In this document: positions 9,046 to 16,539 of the stretch, one piece after another | Numbering within the stretch: the first letter of the stretch is position 1 | How the letters are laid out: every line of letters starts with the position of its first letter | DNA from: Psychrobacillus sp032154225 | Lineage (GTDB): Bacteria; Bacillota; Bacilli; Bacillales_A; Planococcaceae | Direction: 5' to 3' | Assembly (NCBI RefSeq): GCF_032154225.1 | Contig: NZ_JALDYF010000019.1 | Coordinates: 7,662 to 71,661 of the forward strand | Length of the DNA stretch: 64,000 nt | Made by a program: the position numbers and the translations under genes | The notes under the pieces: model-generated | What the model was told of the DNA's origin: nothing | The model's database searches: none | Seen by the model: only the letters and a program-made list of their open reading frames with translations

Positions 9046-9102
9046 AAAGCACCTATTTTGCATGTAACCTTCAGTGGTCTCATTTAAAATAGGTGCTTTT
9101 TT
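9046..9102 (+). terminator. Terminator of the toxin/immunity pair
   Basis: AAAGCACCTATTTT pairs with AAAATAGGTGCTTT around a 26-base loop and is followed by a T-run. It closes the transcript of 7735-9034. Confidence 0.75.
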
Positions 9103-9112
9103 AAGAAAAAAA

Positions 9113-9153
9113 GACTGTAGACTTCTCTCAGTTTTGAGATTTTGTCTACAGTC
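9113..9153 (-). terminator. Duplicated GNAT terminator, copy 1
   Basis: GACTGTAGAC and GTCTACAGTC pair perfectly; on the minus strand the hairpin is followed by seven T. The same hairpin with the same loop sequence recurs at 11643-11683 behind the intact GNAT gene. It is therefore part of a duplicated block. Confidence 0.8.
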
Positions 9154-9172
9154 CTCGTTCACCATCACTTTA

Positions 9173-9447
9173 TCAGTACGTCCCTTTTTCCTCATAAGCC
9201 ACATACCAAACATCTTCTTTTAGCAAAATACTCGTCCCAATCCAACCTTCTGCAAGTAATTGCTGCTGTTTTTCGGTGTCTTCCATTTTCACTTCTATTA
9301 CTTCTCCACCTAGTTGACGATCTTCGTGCAGCTTTTTATAAAATACATATCTCAACATATCAGCATATTTATTTTTCAGTGCACCAATGACCATAGCTTG
9401 GCTTAGTTTATCCTTTAGACTCGCAATGTTAAATGGCGCTACAGTTG
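9173..9447 (-). pseudogene. Truncated duplicate of the GNAT acetyltransferase 3' end
   Basis: The translation from TVAPFNIASLKDK to EEKGTY matches the last 90 residues of the intact GNAT protein (11700-12389) at roughly 80 positions, and the DNA downstream through the terminator is also duplicated. Homology stops near 9447. Upstream the frame continues into unrelated sequence (VMDVWAKHNVPNYV, SGEGDTP) that looks like a fragment of another toxin tip. No acetyl-CoA-binding N-terminal half is present, so the fragment cannot be a working acetyltransferase. It marks the right-hand edge of a recombination event (see findings). Confidence 0.8.
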
Positions 9448-9560
9448 GGGTATCCCCTTCTCCACTTACATAATTTGGAACATTATGTTTAGCCCATACA
9501 TCCATAACACCATGGTGATTTGGTAAAAGTAACTTAAAAGGCAGGGGAAAACGAAGGTAT
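9448..9560 (-). pseudogene. Remnant of a polymorphic-toxin C-terminal tip fused to the GNAT fragment
   Basis: In the same minus-strand frame as the GNAT fragment, the codons upstream read LLLPNHHGVMDVWAKHNVPN, then YVSGEGDTP. The PNHHGVMDxW...DTP pattern is reminiscent of HNH-like tips of polymorphic toxins. There is no start codon with a ribosome site and no body of a toxin, so it is a decayed fragment. Assignment to a nuclease family is tentative. Confidence 0.35.
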
Positions 9561-9686
9561 GGTTTTGAAGTTTAAAAATGGTGGTATCTGACGATTTGTG
9601 ATTATTTTTCTGGTAATACAAACAGTAAATAGGACATACATTTTAAGATATTATACGCACTTTATTATTTGACAAAACTTCATATT

Positions 9687-9746
9687 GGGATTACAAGGCT
9701 TAGCACTATTCTTTGTAAAACTAGCTGTTTATTCGGCACTGGGTAG
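9687..9746 (-). repeat. 60-base module-boundary block, copy A
   Basis: The block starts GGGATTACAAG and ends TTATTCGGCACTGGGTAG on the plus strand; block B at 10434-10493 has the same length, the same two ends and a diverged middle. Read on the minus strand in one frame both give YPVPNK...LVIPI and then a stop, so they look like the last codons of a lost protein. Each copy lies directly beyond an immunity-gene terminator. Confidence 0.6.
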
Positions 9747-9759
9747 CCCCGCAAAAAAA

Positions 9760-9792
9760 GAACCTTGAAAGGCATTTAGCCAATTAAGGTTC
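9760..9792 (-). terminator. Terminator of the DUF6572-like immunity gene
   Basis: GAACCTT pairs with AAGGTTC; on the minus strand it ends in eight T. It lies 17 bases after the stop of the gene ending at 9809. The loop (AATTGGCTAAA on the minus strand) is shared with the terminator at 10503-10539. Confidence 0.7.
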
Positions 9793-9808
9793 CCTCCTCC
9801 ATATAGAG

Positions 9809-10135
9809 TTACTCACCTGAAATCTCGCAACTTAAATTAAAACCTGCTTCTACTATTTGAGCATATGCTACATTTAAAAATTCTTCCGCCTTTTCAGTCA
9901 AATCATATTTTGAAAATAGCTTAATCTCAATTTTTTTATCTTTCGCAGAAGGACAACTTTCATATATCTTGCCACTTTCAAGAAAACTTAAATATAAGTT
10001 TATTTTTTCTTGAAGCATAATTAGATGGTCGTATTCATTTTCCCAATCGAGATGGTCTGTTATAGCTAAAGTAACTAACTTCTCTTCTTCATTCACCCCT
10101 ACTGCATCAATTTTATCTTTATCTTCTATTGACAT
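9809..10135 (-). CDS. DUF6572-like putative immunity protein
   Basis: The ATG at 10135, behind AAAGAGGTGATTAAG, gives 108 residues; the GTG three codons upstream is less likely. It opens MSIEDKDKIDAVGVNEE, has DHLDWENEYDHLIMLQEKIN in the middle and LFSKYDLTEKAEEFLNVAY near the end. The opening (DxIDxxGxx...VxLxIxDHLDW) is what I know from the DUF6572 family found beside polymorphic toxins. It follows the orphan nuclease tip by about 15 bases, so it is presumably its antidote. Cytosolic, no membrane segment. Confidence 0.65.
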   Translation of the reverse strand: MSIEDKDKIDAVGVNEEEKLVTLAITDHLDWENEYDHLIMLQEKINLYLSFLESGKIYESCPSAKDKKIEIKLFSKYDLTEKAEEFLNVAYAQIVEAGFNLSCEISGE

Positions 10136-10150
10136 CTTAATCACCTCTTT

Positions 10151-10433
10151 CTAGTTTTTTCTAACAATATTAATTTTGGTAGGTGGAATTTCAGTTCCGC
10201 CATAAAATGGTGGTTTCCCTTTACCTAACACTGTTCCCCCTGATTCCAAAATCTCAAGAAAAGCGACTTTCTGATTTTTTGTTAATGGTGCTGTAGAAGA
10301 AGCTTTGTATTCCTCAATCACAATATTGCCAGTCGTTTTATCCACTCCAATTGCATCTACTCTTGTCTTTGTTCCACTTTTAGTACGTTTTAAAGGTGTG
10401 TACGTACTATATAATTTGTTAATATATTATATA
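10151..10433 (-). pseudogene. Orphan C-terminal tip of a polymorphic toxin, restriction-endonuclease-like
   Basis: The open frame from about 10433 to 10151 has no convincing start or ribosome site and no N-terminal trafficking domain. It reads YINKLYSTYTPLKRTKSG, then RVDAIGVDKTTGNIVIEEYK, then ASSTAPLTKNQ. A D...ExK arrangement (VD, then IEEYK) followed by a Q is the pattern of PD-(D/E)xK nuclease folds. It is a displaced toxin tip kept with its immunity gene, a state known for orphan CT-immunity modules in contact-dependent and LXG/WHH-type loci. It is expressed only if spliced onto a toxin body by recombination. Confidence 0.55.
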
Positions 10434-10493
10434 GGGATTACAAGAGTTATATTTAGCCACATATCGATAAGCAATTTATTCGGTACTGGGTAG
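10434..10493 (-). repeat. 60-base module-boundary block, copy B
   Basis: Second copy of the block described at 9687-9746. On the minus strand it reads YPVPNKLLIDMWLNITLVIPI-like codons (two stretches YPVPNKLLID and LNITLVIPI) and a stop. It separates the Imm30-like gene terminator from the next toxin tip. Confidence 0.6.
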
Positions 10494-10502
10494 TAGATGA
10501 AA

Positions 10503-10539
10503 AACCACCTTAAAAGGTTTTTAGCCAATTAAGGTGGTT
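10503..10539 (-). terminator. Terminator of the Imm30-like gene
   Basis: AACCACCTT pairs with AAGGTGGTT; the minus strand continues TTTTTC. It begins 5 bases after the stop of the gene ending at 10544. Confidence 0.75.
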
Positions 10540-10543
10540 ATAA

Positions 10544-11005
10544 TTATATTACTTTTAATACTTCATCTACAGAATTGCTAAACATATTTGGGTCTTCACT
10601 TTTTATGTCTCTTAGTAAGTTTATTATTATCTCTTTTTTCTTGTCATCTAGCTTAGATAGTACACTACCATATATTCTTCTTACTTGTTCATGATTTAAA
10701 ATTCTGTAATGTAAAACTTCCATCCATTCTCTTGCCCTATCAATAACACTTGGGACAGCTAAAGCGATTAAATATAATCCTTCTTCAATATTTTCTTTAT
10801 AGAGATGCTCTATACCATGTACTAATCCGAACATTATTTCATATTGTTCTGTATCATCGTCAAATCCCATGCATAATCCTGTAATAACTGATTTATCCCC
10901 TAAACCAATGAGATTACTTAATGCTTCTTCAAATTCAGATATTTCTTTTTGAGATTGTAAAAGTCTATTTGTGTAGACTTTCTTTAATTCCATTTTCGCA
11001 TCCAT
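10544..11005 (-). CDS. Imm30-like immunity protein
   Basis: I choose the ATG at 11005 (GGGGTGGAG upstream), giving 153 residues; a GTG three codons earlier is possible. The all-helical protein shows FEEALSNLIGLGDKSVITGL, then MGFDDDTEQYEIMFGLVHGI and a C-terminal LLRDIKSEDPNMFSNSV motif. This matches my memory of the Imm30 family of polymorphic-toxin immunity proteins (D(D/K)TE...MFGLVHxIE, then DPxxF). It starts about 15 bases after the stop of the orphan toxin tip 11020-11559 and would neutralise that toxin. Confidence 0.65.
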   Translation of the reverse strand: MDAKMELKKVYTNRLLQSQKEISEFEEALSNLIGLGDKSVITGLCMGFDDDTEQYEIMFGLVHGIEHLYKENIEEGLYLIALAVPSVIDRAREWMEVLHYRILNHEQVRRIYGSVLSKLDDKKKEIIINLLRDIKSEDPNMFSNSVDEVLKVI

Positions 11006-11019
11006 ATACTCCACCCCAC

Positions 11020-11559
11020 TTACTTATTAAATAACTCAGGATATAATTCTCTATTCTTTCTAATTGTATCTTTAAGACCCTCTCTTATTTCAGGTGTGTA
11101 GACGCCGTCCTTCATATATATTCTTCTTGAGTCTAATATATCATTAGCAAGGGCATCACGGTAACTTAGATTTAAATATTCTTCTAGTTTATTTCCATTT
11201 AATCCATAAGTATATGTTTCTCTATGCCTTCCACCCACTCCTGGATGGGGTTGTTCCATATTCATACTAATACCATCGTTCATTTTTACTCCTGCTTGTT
11301 TCATCTTAGAAGCAGAAGGCATATGATGCGGTGTAATATTATCAAATGCTGTACCTTGTTTTGCAAGTTCCTTAAATGTCCCTACTTTACCTTCAGTAGG
11401 CAAAAGATGATTATTCGTACCCTTAACAGCATTCTCCACTACTTCTTTTTCTTTCACAGCAACATCCTTAGTCTTTTCTACAGCTTTCGCTAGATCATGT
11501 CCTGTCTCCAAAGCTTTTGCAGGTTTGATGAATGTGTAGGCTGCAGCTATTTTGTCCAA
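11020..11559 (-). pseudogene. Orphan C-terminal toxin module with linker, HNH-like nuclease candidate
   Basis: The 179-codon frame starts at a TTG without ribosome binding site just inside the cassette edge. The first 60 residues are a helical, Lys/Ala/Glu-rich pre-toxin linker (KALETGHDLAKAVEKTKDVA). The tip follows: TPHHMPSASKM, then GVGGRHRETYTYG and DILDSRRIYMKDGVYTPEI. The HH...RHRxTxTYG pattern is a widespread tip of LXG/RHS-type toxins in Bacillales, thought to be an HNH-fold nuclease. Without a secretion domain it is a silent or recombination-donor module. Its immunity gene follows. Confidence 0.6.
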
Positions 11560-11642
11560 TATTCAAAATTTTCTAGTTTTTACAAACTACGTATAAAAAC
11601 CATGAACTCAATTTAAATTGAATGAATATTTTCAAAAAAAAA

Positions 11643-11683
11643 GACTGTAGACTTCTCTCAGTTTTGAGATTTTGTCTACAGTC
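11643..11683 (-). terminator. GNAT operon terminator, copy 2
   Basis: Same perfect GACTGTAGAC/GTCTACAGTC hairpin as at 9113-9153, here 17 bases downstream of the intact GNAT gene, with a T-run on the minus strand. It ends the epimerase-GNAT transcript. Confidence 0.85.
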
Positions 11684-11699
11684 TTCTTTCACCATCACT

Positions 11700-12389
11700 T
11701 TATAAGTAAGTACCTTTTTCCTCATAACTCACATACCAAACAGTATCTTTTTGCAACATACCCGTCCCAATCCAACCTTCAGCAAGTAATTGCTGCTGTT
11801 TTTCGGTGTCTTCCATTTTCACTTCTATTACTTCTCCACCTAGTTCACGATCTTCGTGCAGCTTTTTATAAAATACATAACGCAGCATATTAGCGTATTT
11901 ATTTTTCAGTGCACCGATGACCATACCTTGGCTTATTTTATCCTTTAAACTAGCAATATTGAATGGTGCGACAGTTGCGCATACATGAGAGTAAGGCGAT
12001 GCGTCTAGCATTTCCATTACAATAAGTCCTAATTTTTTTTGTAGTCCAAATCCTCGGTAATCTGGGTGGACGTTGGTTATTTCTTGATAGACAACTTTTT
12101 CTAACTGCTCTGTTGAAAGTCCAATATCATACCCTAAGTGATCTTCGTCTATTTCGGGCTTTGCAAGGGCGCGGAATGCGATCAATTCATCTTCCACGAA
12201 CACTCCAACCATTAGACGATTCTCTATTGAATGTGTAAATTCTTCCCTTGTTACTGGAGATAAAAAGCCTTTATTTTCAATCGTATCTAAAACAACATCC
12301 TGTATGCGCAAAATGTTTTCCAATTGATCCATTGTTAATACACGAACAATATATTCTTGTGCTCCAAGATTGCCTGTCCATTCTTTCAT
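11700..12389 (-). CDS. GNAT family N-acyltransferase
   Basis: A 229-residue protein with a GNAT core: a VYQEITNVHPDYRGFGLQKK stretch at about residues 119-138 contains the acetyl-CoA loop variant (RGxGxQ), and the fold is preceded by VGVFVEDELIAFRAL. The N-terminal 45 residues add an extra helix pair. The start codon overlaps no other gene; the epimerase gene ends 15 bases upstream, so they form one operon. In Geobacillus, a GNAT, an enolase-superfamily N-succinylamino-acid racemase and an M20 desuccinylase form a D- to L-amino-acid conversion pathway. The present neighbourhood has the same three enzyme classes, so N-acylation of an amino acid is a reasonable hypothesis. Confidence 0.75.
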   Translation of the reverse strand: MKEWTGNLGAQEYIVRVLTMDQLENILRIQDVVLDTIENKGFLSPVTREEFTHSIENRLMVGVFVEDELIAFRALAKPEIDEDHLGYDIGLSTEQLEKVVYQEITNVHPDYRGFGLQKKLGLIVMEMLDASPYSHVCATVAPFNIASLKDKISQGMVIGALKNKYANMLRYVFYKKLHEDRELGGEVIEVKMEDTEKQQQLLAEGWIGTGMLQKDTVWYVSYEEKGTYL

Positions 12390-12403
12390 GCAAACACTTC
12401 CTC

Positions 12404-13516
12404 TTATTCTGTCACTTTTGTCGAATACTCCGTTAGCTCAAGCAAAATAGCTTCATCCACATCAATCCCTAAACCTGGACGTTCATTTAGTTTAATAAAA
12501 GGCACATCATAGTGTAAGTTTCCAACGTCTTTAGAGAACTTTAAAGGACCTGTTAACTCTACGCTAGTAAATGATTTTTTAGAAAAAGCAACATGGAAAC
12601 CTGCCGCTGATCCAATCGAAGACTCAACCATAGAACCAATTTGACATTCAATGCCAGCCATTTCCGCCATATGTGCAAGCTTCATCGCAGGGTAAATCCC
12701 GCCACACTTCATCAATTTAATATTCACTTTATGTGCTGCTTGTTTTTCAATTAGTTCACGCATATCTCGAATGCCTCTTAAGCCTTCATCCATCATAAGT
12801 GGGGTTGTCGTTTTAGCTTTTACTTCGACCATTCCATTAAAATCATCTGCAACTACTGGCTGCTCCAACCAATCTAATCCTTCTTGCTCCAGTTGACGCA
12901 TTGCCGTAATTGTATTTGCACTGTTCTTCCAACCTTGGTTTACGTCTACACGAATTGCGATATCGTCTCCTACTTGTGCGCGCACTGCTTGAATACGTTT
13001 CACATCCGTTTGTACTTCAGTTCCAACTTTCATCTTGAACGAAGAATACCCTTCCTTCATACGATTTGCTGCTTCTGCTGCCATCGATTCAGGTGTTCCA
13101 ATACTTAATACATGCGTAACCGGGAATTTTTCATGATAACGCCCTCCCAGAAGCTGATAAACAGGTACTCCTAACTTTTTCCCTACTACATCGTAGCAAG
13201 CAATATCGATTGCCGCTTTCGCTGCAGGTGCTTGATAAACAGCTTTGTCCATCATTTCATGTAAACGTTCAAATTCCATTGGATTTTTTCCAATTAATAA
13301 AGGAGCTAATGTGTTTTTCAACATGGCATATGTGCTTTCCCATGTCTCGCCAGTAACATGCTCATCTGCCACTGCTTCTCCGTATCCTACAATGCCTTCC
13401 TCTGTTGTAAGTTTCACTATAATCGAAGGCATATCATCGTATGTGTGATAACTGATGATAAATGGATCTACTAGTGGTAATCTTATAGCATATATTTCAA
13501 TTTCTTTAATTTTCAA
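12404..13516 (-). CDS. Enolase-superfamily (MLE subgroup) amino-acid/dipeptide racemase or epimerase
   Basis: The 370 residues cover the complete capping domain plus (beta/alpha)7-beta barrel. Visible catalytic residues: the KMK motif (Lys161, Lys163), metal ligands Asp191 (VDVNQ), Glu218 (LEQP) and Asp243 (DEGLR), and the opposing Lys267 (VNIKLMK). Two facing lysines define 1,1-proton-transfer racemases/epimerases of the muconate-lactonising subgroup (Ala-Glu epimerase YkfB, N-succinylamino-acid racemase). The C-terminal GSMVESSIGSAAG loop is closer to the MxES type of dipeptide epimerases than to the classic NSAR loop, so the exact substrate is open. It is the first gene of the operon with the GNAT, divergent from its likely regulator. 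Confidence 0.82.
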   Translation of the reverse strand: MKIKEIEIYAIRLPLVDPFIISYHTYDDMPSIIVKLTTEEGIVGYGEAVADEHVTGETWESTYAMLKNTLAPLLIGKNPMEFERLHEMMDKAVYQAPAAKAAIDIACYDVVGKKLGVPVYQLLGGRYHEKFPVTHVLSIGTPESMAAEAANRMKEGYSSFKMKVGTEVQTDVKRIQAVRAQVGDDIAIRVDVNQGWKNSANTITAMRQLEQEGLDWLEQPVVADDFNGMVEVKAKTTTPLMMDEGLRGIRDMRELIEKQAAHKVNIKLMKCGGIYPAMKLAHMAEMAGIECQIGSMVESSIGSAAGFHVAFSKKSFTSVELTGPLKFSKDVGNLHYDVPFIKLNERPGLGIDVDEAILLELTEYSTKVTE

Positions 13517-13562
13517 TTTATTTACCCTACTTTCTTTACAAGTTGATAGTTTCTATATATAG

Positions 13563-13583
13563 TTGTCGTTAAATAGACGTTAA
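13563..13583. promoter_or_regulatory. Candidate operator for the divergent regulator (site 1)
   Basis: TTGTCGTT and a following CGTTAA form two direct half-sites (CGTT to CGTT) exactly 11 bases, one helical turn, apart. The same 21-base stretch with two substitutions stands at 16540-16560 upstream of nhaC. The site lies between the divergent epimerase and regulator genes, 25 bases before the regulator start. Confidence 0.6.
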
Positions 13584-13607
13584 AGATATAAAAAAAGGAG
13601 TTTGCTT

Positions 13608-14852
13608 ATGCACACACGAATTGCAGTGTTAGGTTCTGCAAATTTTATTGAACGATTGAAGACATTTGAACAAGAATTGCCTTCTATTCGTTTGGATTAC
13701 TACATTTATAATACTCCATTCGAGGCAATTGAACTAGTAAAAAATATTAAGCCATGTGATGCCGTATTTTTCTCTGGATCTTTGCCTTATTCGTTCGCAG
13801 AAGAAGCGAGAAAACGTTTACCCGTACCTTCTCATTATTTAATACAAGATGATACAGCTATCGCCACTACTTTATTAGCTAACAGTTATTCAAATTTTAT
13901 TCCAATTCATCATATTTCAATTGACTTAATCGAGCCGCAGCTTGTTCAAAGCGTTTTACAAGACATTGGGCAATCAGAACACTATCCATTTACGCTGAAA
14001 ATAGATCATGCTTTTCATATACAAGAAGTCGTGTCTTTTCACTCCAACCTACAAATAACCGGGAAGACTTCCCTAGCTATTACAAGTATTCATGCTGCTT
14101 ATGAAGCATTGCGTTCACAAAACATTCCCGTTATTCGAATGATTGATCCGAAAAACTCGATTATAAAAGGAATCAAAGATACTAAATCGATGGCACTTCT
14201 TGCAAAAAGTCAGTCCGCTAAAATCGCCGTTGGATATATCCAATTAACGATGGACACTGTAATTTCCGAGAAGTCATTACAACAAATTTCAAGCTCGATT
14301 CAAGCAAGCATGATCAAAGTAGAAGAGTCCTTATACACACTTTTTTCAACGCAAGGCGATGTACAGAAAGCTTTAGAAGAAAACACAATCGAAACTTGGT
14401 TTGAAGTCGTTTCTTCTCCGATAAAAATAGCATTTGGATTCGGTAAAACAGCTGTAGAAGCTACACAAAATGCAAAGGATGCACTTCCGTATGCAGCGGA
14501 CAATACCGCTTATTTGATTAACGACAATAAAGAACTATTGGGACCTTTTCCAAACAATCAAAAACAAGTGCGTCTGAAAACGAATGACCCGAAACTCGTA
14601 CAGTTAGCGAAAGAAACCACTTTAAGTCCAGCAAATCTATCTAAAATTATGCAGTTTAGTCGATCTCGAAGCTCCATTGAATTCACTGCGTATGATTTAG
14701 AAATCTATTTGCAAGTTAGTAGAAGAACGACCGAACGGACTTTGAAAAAGCTTGTCGATCATGGTTACGTTCGCATTATTGGAGAAGAAATGACCTACCA
14801 GCAAGGTCGTCCTCGTTCTCTGTATGAGTTTAATTTCCCTACTTATTTATAG
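13608..14852 (+). CDS. Transcriptional regulator with unknown N-terminal sensor and C-terminal winged helix
   Basis: The ATG at 13608 after AAAAAAGGAG gives 414 residues; the TTG two codons earlier is ignored. The N-terminal 170 residues look like a Rossmann-like sensor (RIAVLGSANFIERLK, then CDAVFFSGSLPYSF). A middle domain carries FGFGKTAVEATQNAKDALPY, resembling degenerate cyclase/GGDEF-like folds. The last 75 residues are a winged helix (YDLEIYLQVSRRTTERTLKKL, then VDHGYVRIIG). It is divergent from the epimerase-GNAT operon, the usual position of a local regulator, and a shared motif near nhaC suggests that it controls both units. Family name unknown to me. Confidence 0.65.
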   Translation: MHTRIAVLGSANFIERLKTFEQELPSIRLDYYIYNTPFEAIELVKNIKPCDAVFFSGSLPYSFAEEARKRLPVPSHYLIQDDTAIATTLLANSYSNFIPIHHISIDLIEPQLVQSVLQDIGQSEHYPFTLKIDHAFHIQEVVSFHSNLQITGKTSLAITSIHAAYEALRSQNIPVIRMIDPKNSIIKGIKDTKSMALLAKSQSAKIAVGYIQLTMDTVISEKSLQQISSSIQASMIKVEESLYTLFSTQGDVQKALEENTIETWFEVVSSPIKIAFGFGKTAVEATQNAKDALPYAADNTAYLINDNKELLGPFPNNQKQVRLKTNDPKLVQLAKETTLSPANLSKIMQFSRSRSSIEFTAYDLEIYLQVSRRTTERTLKKLVDHGYVRIIGEEMTYQQGRPRSLYEFNFPTYL

Positions 14853-15018
14853 AAGCGCCTATGTCTGCCCCGACAGAAACGTTCTTCTGCGACGAGTAAC
14901 CGCAGGAGCAAAGTCTTTCTGCGACGAGTAACCGCAGGAGCACCTTTTCACATTTGACCCCGAGGGGCTAGGCGCTGTAGCTAGACAATTACTGAGTATG
15001 GAAGCATATACTTTCTTA
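14851..15018. repeat. Dispersed intergenic repeat, long form with a 90-base insert
   Basis: The outer parts (AGAAGCGCCTATG.CTGCCCC at the left and GAGGGGCT.GGCG ... CTAGACAATTACT.AGTATG ... TATACTTTCTTA at the right) match the short copy at 51598-51675. Here the CCCC/GGGG hairpin tip is interrupted by bases 14872-14961. The insert contains two copies (14885-14910 and 14917-14942) of a 26-base unit with 32-base period and is flanked by CCCCGA at both ends. The element lies between the regulator stop and the shared terminator. Confidence 0.7.
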
Positions 15019-15029
15019 TCAGTTAAAGA

Positions 15030-15060
15030 AAGGAAAGTTCAGCATTTGTGAACTTTCCTT
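15030..15060. terminator. Bidirectional terminator between regulator and nhaC
   Basis: AAGGAAAGTTCA pairs perfectly with TGAACTTTCCTT around a 7-base loop, with TTTTTT on the plus side. It serves the convergent regulator (plus) and nhaC (minus) genes. Confidence 0.8.
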
Positions 15061-15065
15061 TTTTC

Positions 15066-16499
15066 CTATACTTGAACCGTATCTTCTTTTCGTTGAATTT
15101 CTACCTCAGTTAACTTTTGAATCGTAAAACCAGTCATCGCGTATACAATCGACAGAATTGGCACAACGAAATTTAATATAGCATAAGGTGCATACTCAAA
15201 CGCACCAACGCCTAACGTCCCTAAGATGAAAACTCCACATGTATTCCAAGGTATAAAGACAGAAGTTAATGTCCCTCCATCTTCTAGTGCACGGGATAAG
15301 TTTTTCGAATGAAGCCCCATGTCCGTATACGCCTTTGAAAACATACGAGCTGGAACAACAATTGAAATGTATTGCTCCGAACAAGTTGCATTTGTTGTAA
15401 AACAAGCTACAATTGTTGACGCAACTAATGTACCTGCTGATTTTGCAGCTTTTAATATTTGCTTCACGATCGATTGCAGCATACCAGAATACTCCAATAT
15501 TCCTCCAAATGTCATTGCAACAATTGTCATCGACACGGTATACATCATGGAATCTAAGCCACCACGATTAAACAACTCATCTACCATGACATTTCCTGTT
15601 TTAAGAACAAAACCACCTTGAAGTGTTCCAACAGCTGCCGCAACAGAACCACCTTGAATAAAAACTTGTGATAAAAATCCAAGTAAAATCCCTATAACTA
15701 ATGCAGGAATTGCTGGCACTTTTTTAGCAACAAGTACGATTACCACTAATGGAATTAACAGCAACCACGGTGAAATAACAAAACTCTGATTTAACATAGA
15801 AATGGTTTGTTGAATACTTTCTTGATCAATTTTGCTTCCTCTGTATTGATACCCTAAGATGCCATATACAGTTAAAGAAATAAGTAAACCTGGGATGGTT
15901 GTGTATAACATATGGCGTATATGTTCAAATAAATCTGTACCCGTTAAACCTGCTGCTAGATTAGTAGTGTCAGATAAAGGGGACATCTTGTCTCCAAAGT
16001 AAGCACCTGAAATAACAGCCCCCGCAATAATTGGTGCAGGAATTCCCATACTAAGTCCAATTCCCATACCAGCAACACCAATCGTCCCCATCGTCGACCA
16101 TGAGCTACCAATTGCAAGTGAAACAATTCCGCAAATAACCGTAATCGTTACTAAAAATAAAGCAGGCGTAATAATTTTAAGCCCATAATAAATCATCGTA
16201 GCAACAACTCCGCCACCTATCCAGGCACCGATTGTTAAACCAACTAAAATAATAATAACAACTGCTGGTAATGCTAATTTAATCCCCTTGTACATCATTT
16301 CTTCTATTTCTTTCCACTTAAATCCATGCTTCCATGCAACAAGCGCTGCAACAGAAGTTCCAACTATAAGAGGTATATGTGGCCCTTGTCCCATATATAC
16401 AACTGCAAAAATCATACATATGATCATTGCTAATAACGGAATAAGTGCCCAAATTAATGACATTTCTTTTTTAGTACTGTTCGTTTCCTTTGCACTCAT
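15066..16499 (-). CDS. nhaC: Na+/H+ antiporter, NhaC family
   Basis: The ATG at 16499 is preceded by AGGGGGAAATTGT; this gives 477 residues. About 11-12 hydrophobic segments are present. NhaC-type landmarks include SGAYFGDKMSPLSDTTNLAAG in the middle of the protein and TNATCSEQYISIVVPARMF followed by ALEDGGTLTSVFIPWNTCG near the end. Members exchange Na+ for H+, and several relatives carry malate/lactate or amino acids instead. The position between an M20 amidohydrolase and a local regulator, plus the shared motif upstream, suggests that it may import the substrate of this cluster; that is inference. Confidence 0.88.
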   Translation of the reverse strand: MSAKETNSTKKEMSLIWALIPLLAMIICMIFAVVYMGQGPHIPLIVGTSVAALVAWKHGFKWKEIEEMMYKGIKLALPAVVIIILVGLTIGAWIGGGVVATMIYYGLKIITPALFLVTITVICGIVSLAIGSSWSTMGTIGVAGMGIGLSMGIPAPIIAGAVISGAYFGDKMSPLSDTTNLAAGLTGTDLFEHIRHMLYTTIPGLLISLTVYGILGYQYRGSKIDQESIQQTISMLNQSFVISPWLLLIPLVVIVLVAKKVPAIPALVIGILLGFLSQVFIQGGSVAAAVGTLQGGFVLKTGNVMVDELFNRGGLDSMMYTVSMTIVAMTFGGILEYSGMLQSIVKQILKAAKSAGTLVASTIVACFTTNATCSEQYISIVVPARMFSKAYTDMGLHSKNLSRALEDGGTLTSVFIPWNTCGVFILGTLGVGAFEYAPYAILNFVVPILSIVYAMTGFTIQKLTEVEIQRKEDTVQV

Positions 16500-16539
16500 A
16501 CAATTTCCCCCTAGAAATAACCTTTGTAACAATTCTAAA

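Noticed and set aside
9142..9390. Plus-strand frames opposite the GNAT copies (also 11672-11893)
   Set aside because: Both are antisense shadows of the duplicated GNAT 3' end; they appear twice only because the DNA is duplicated.
14885..14942. Two 26-base units spaced by 6 bases, CRISPR-like at first sight
   Set aside because: Only two units, a 6-base gap without spacer-like sequence, no cas genes; it is part of a dispersed element.
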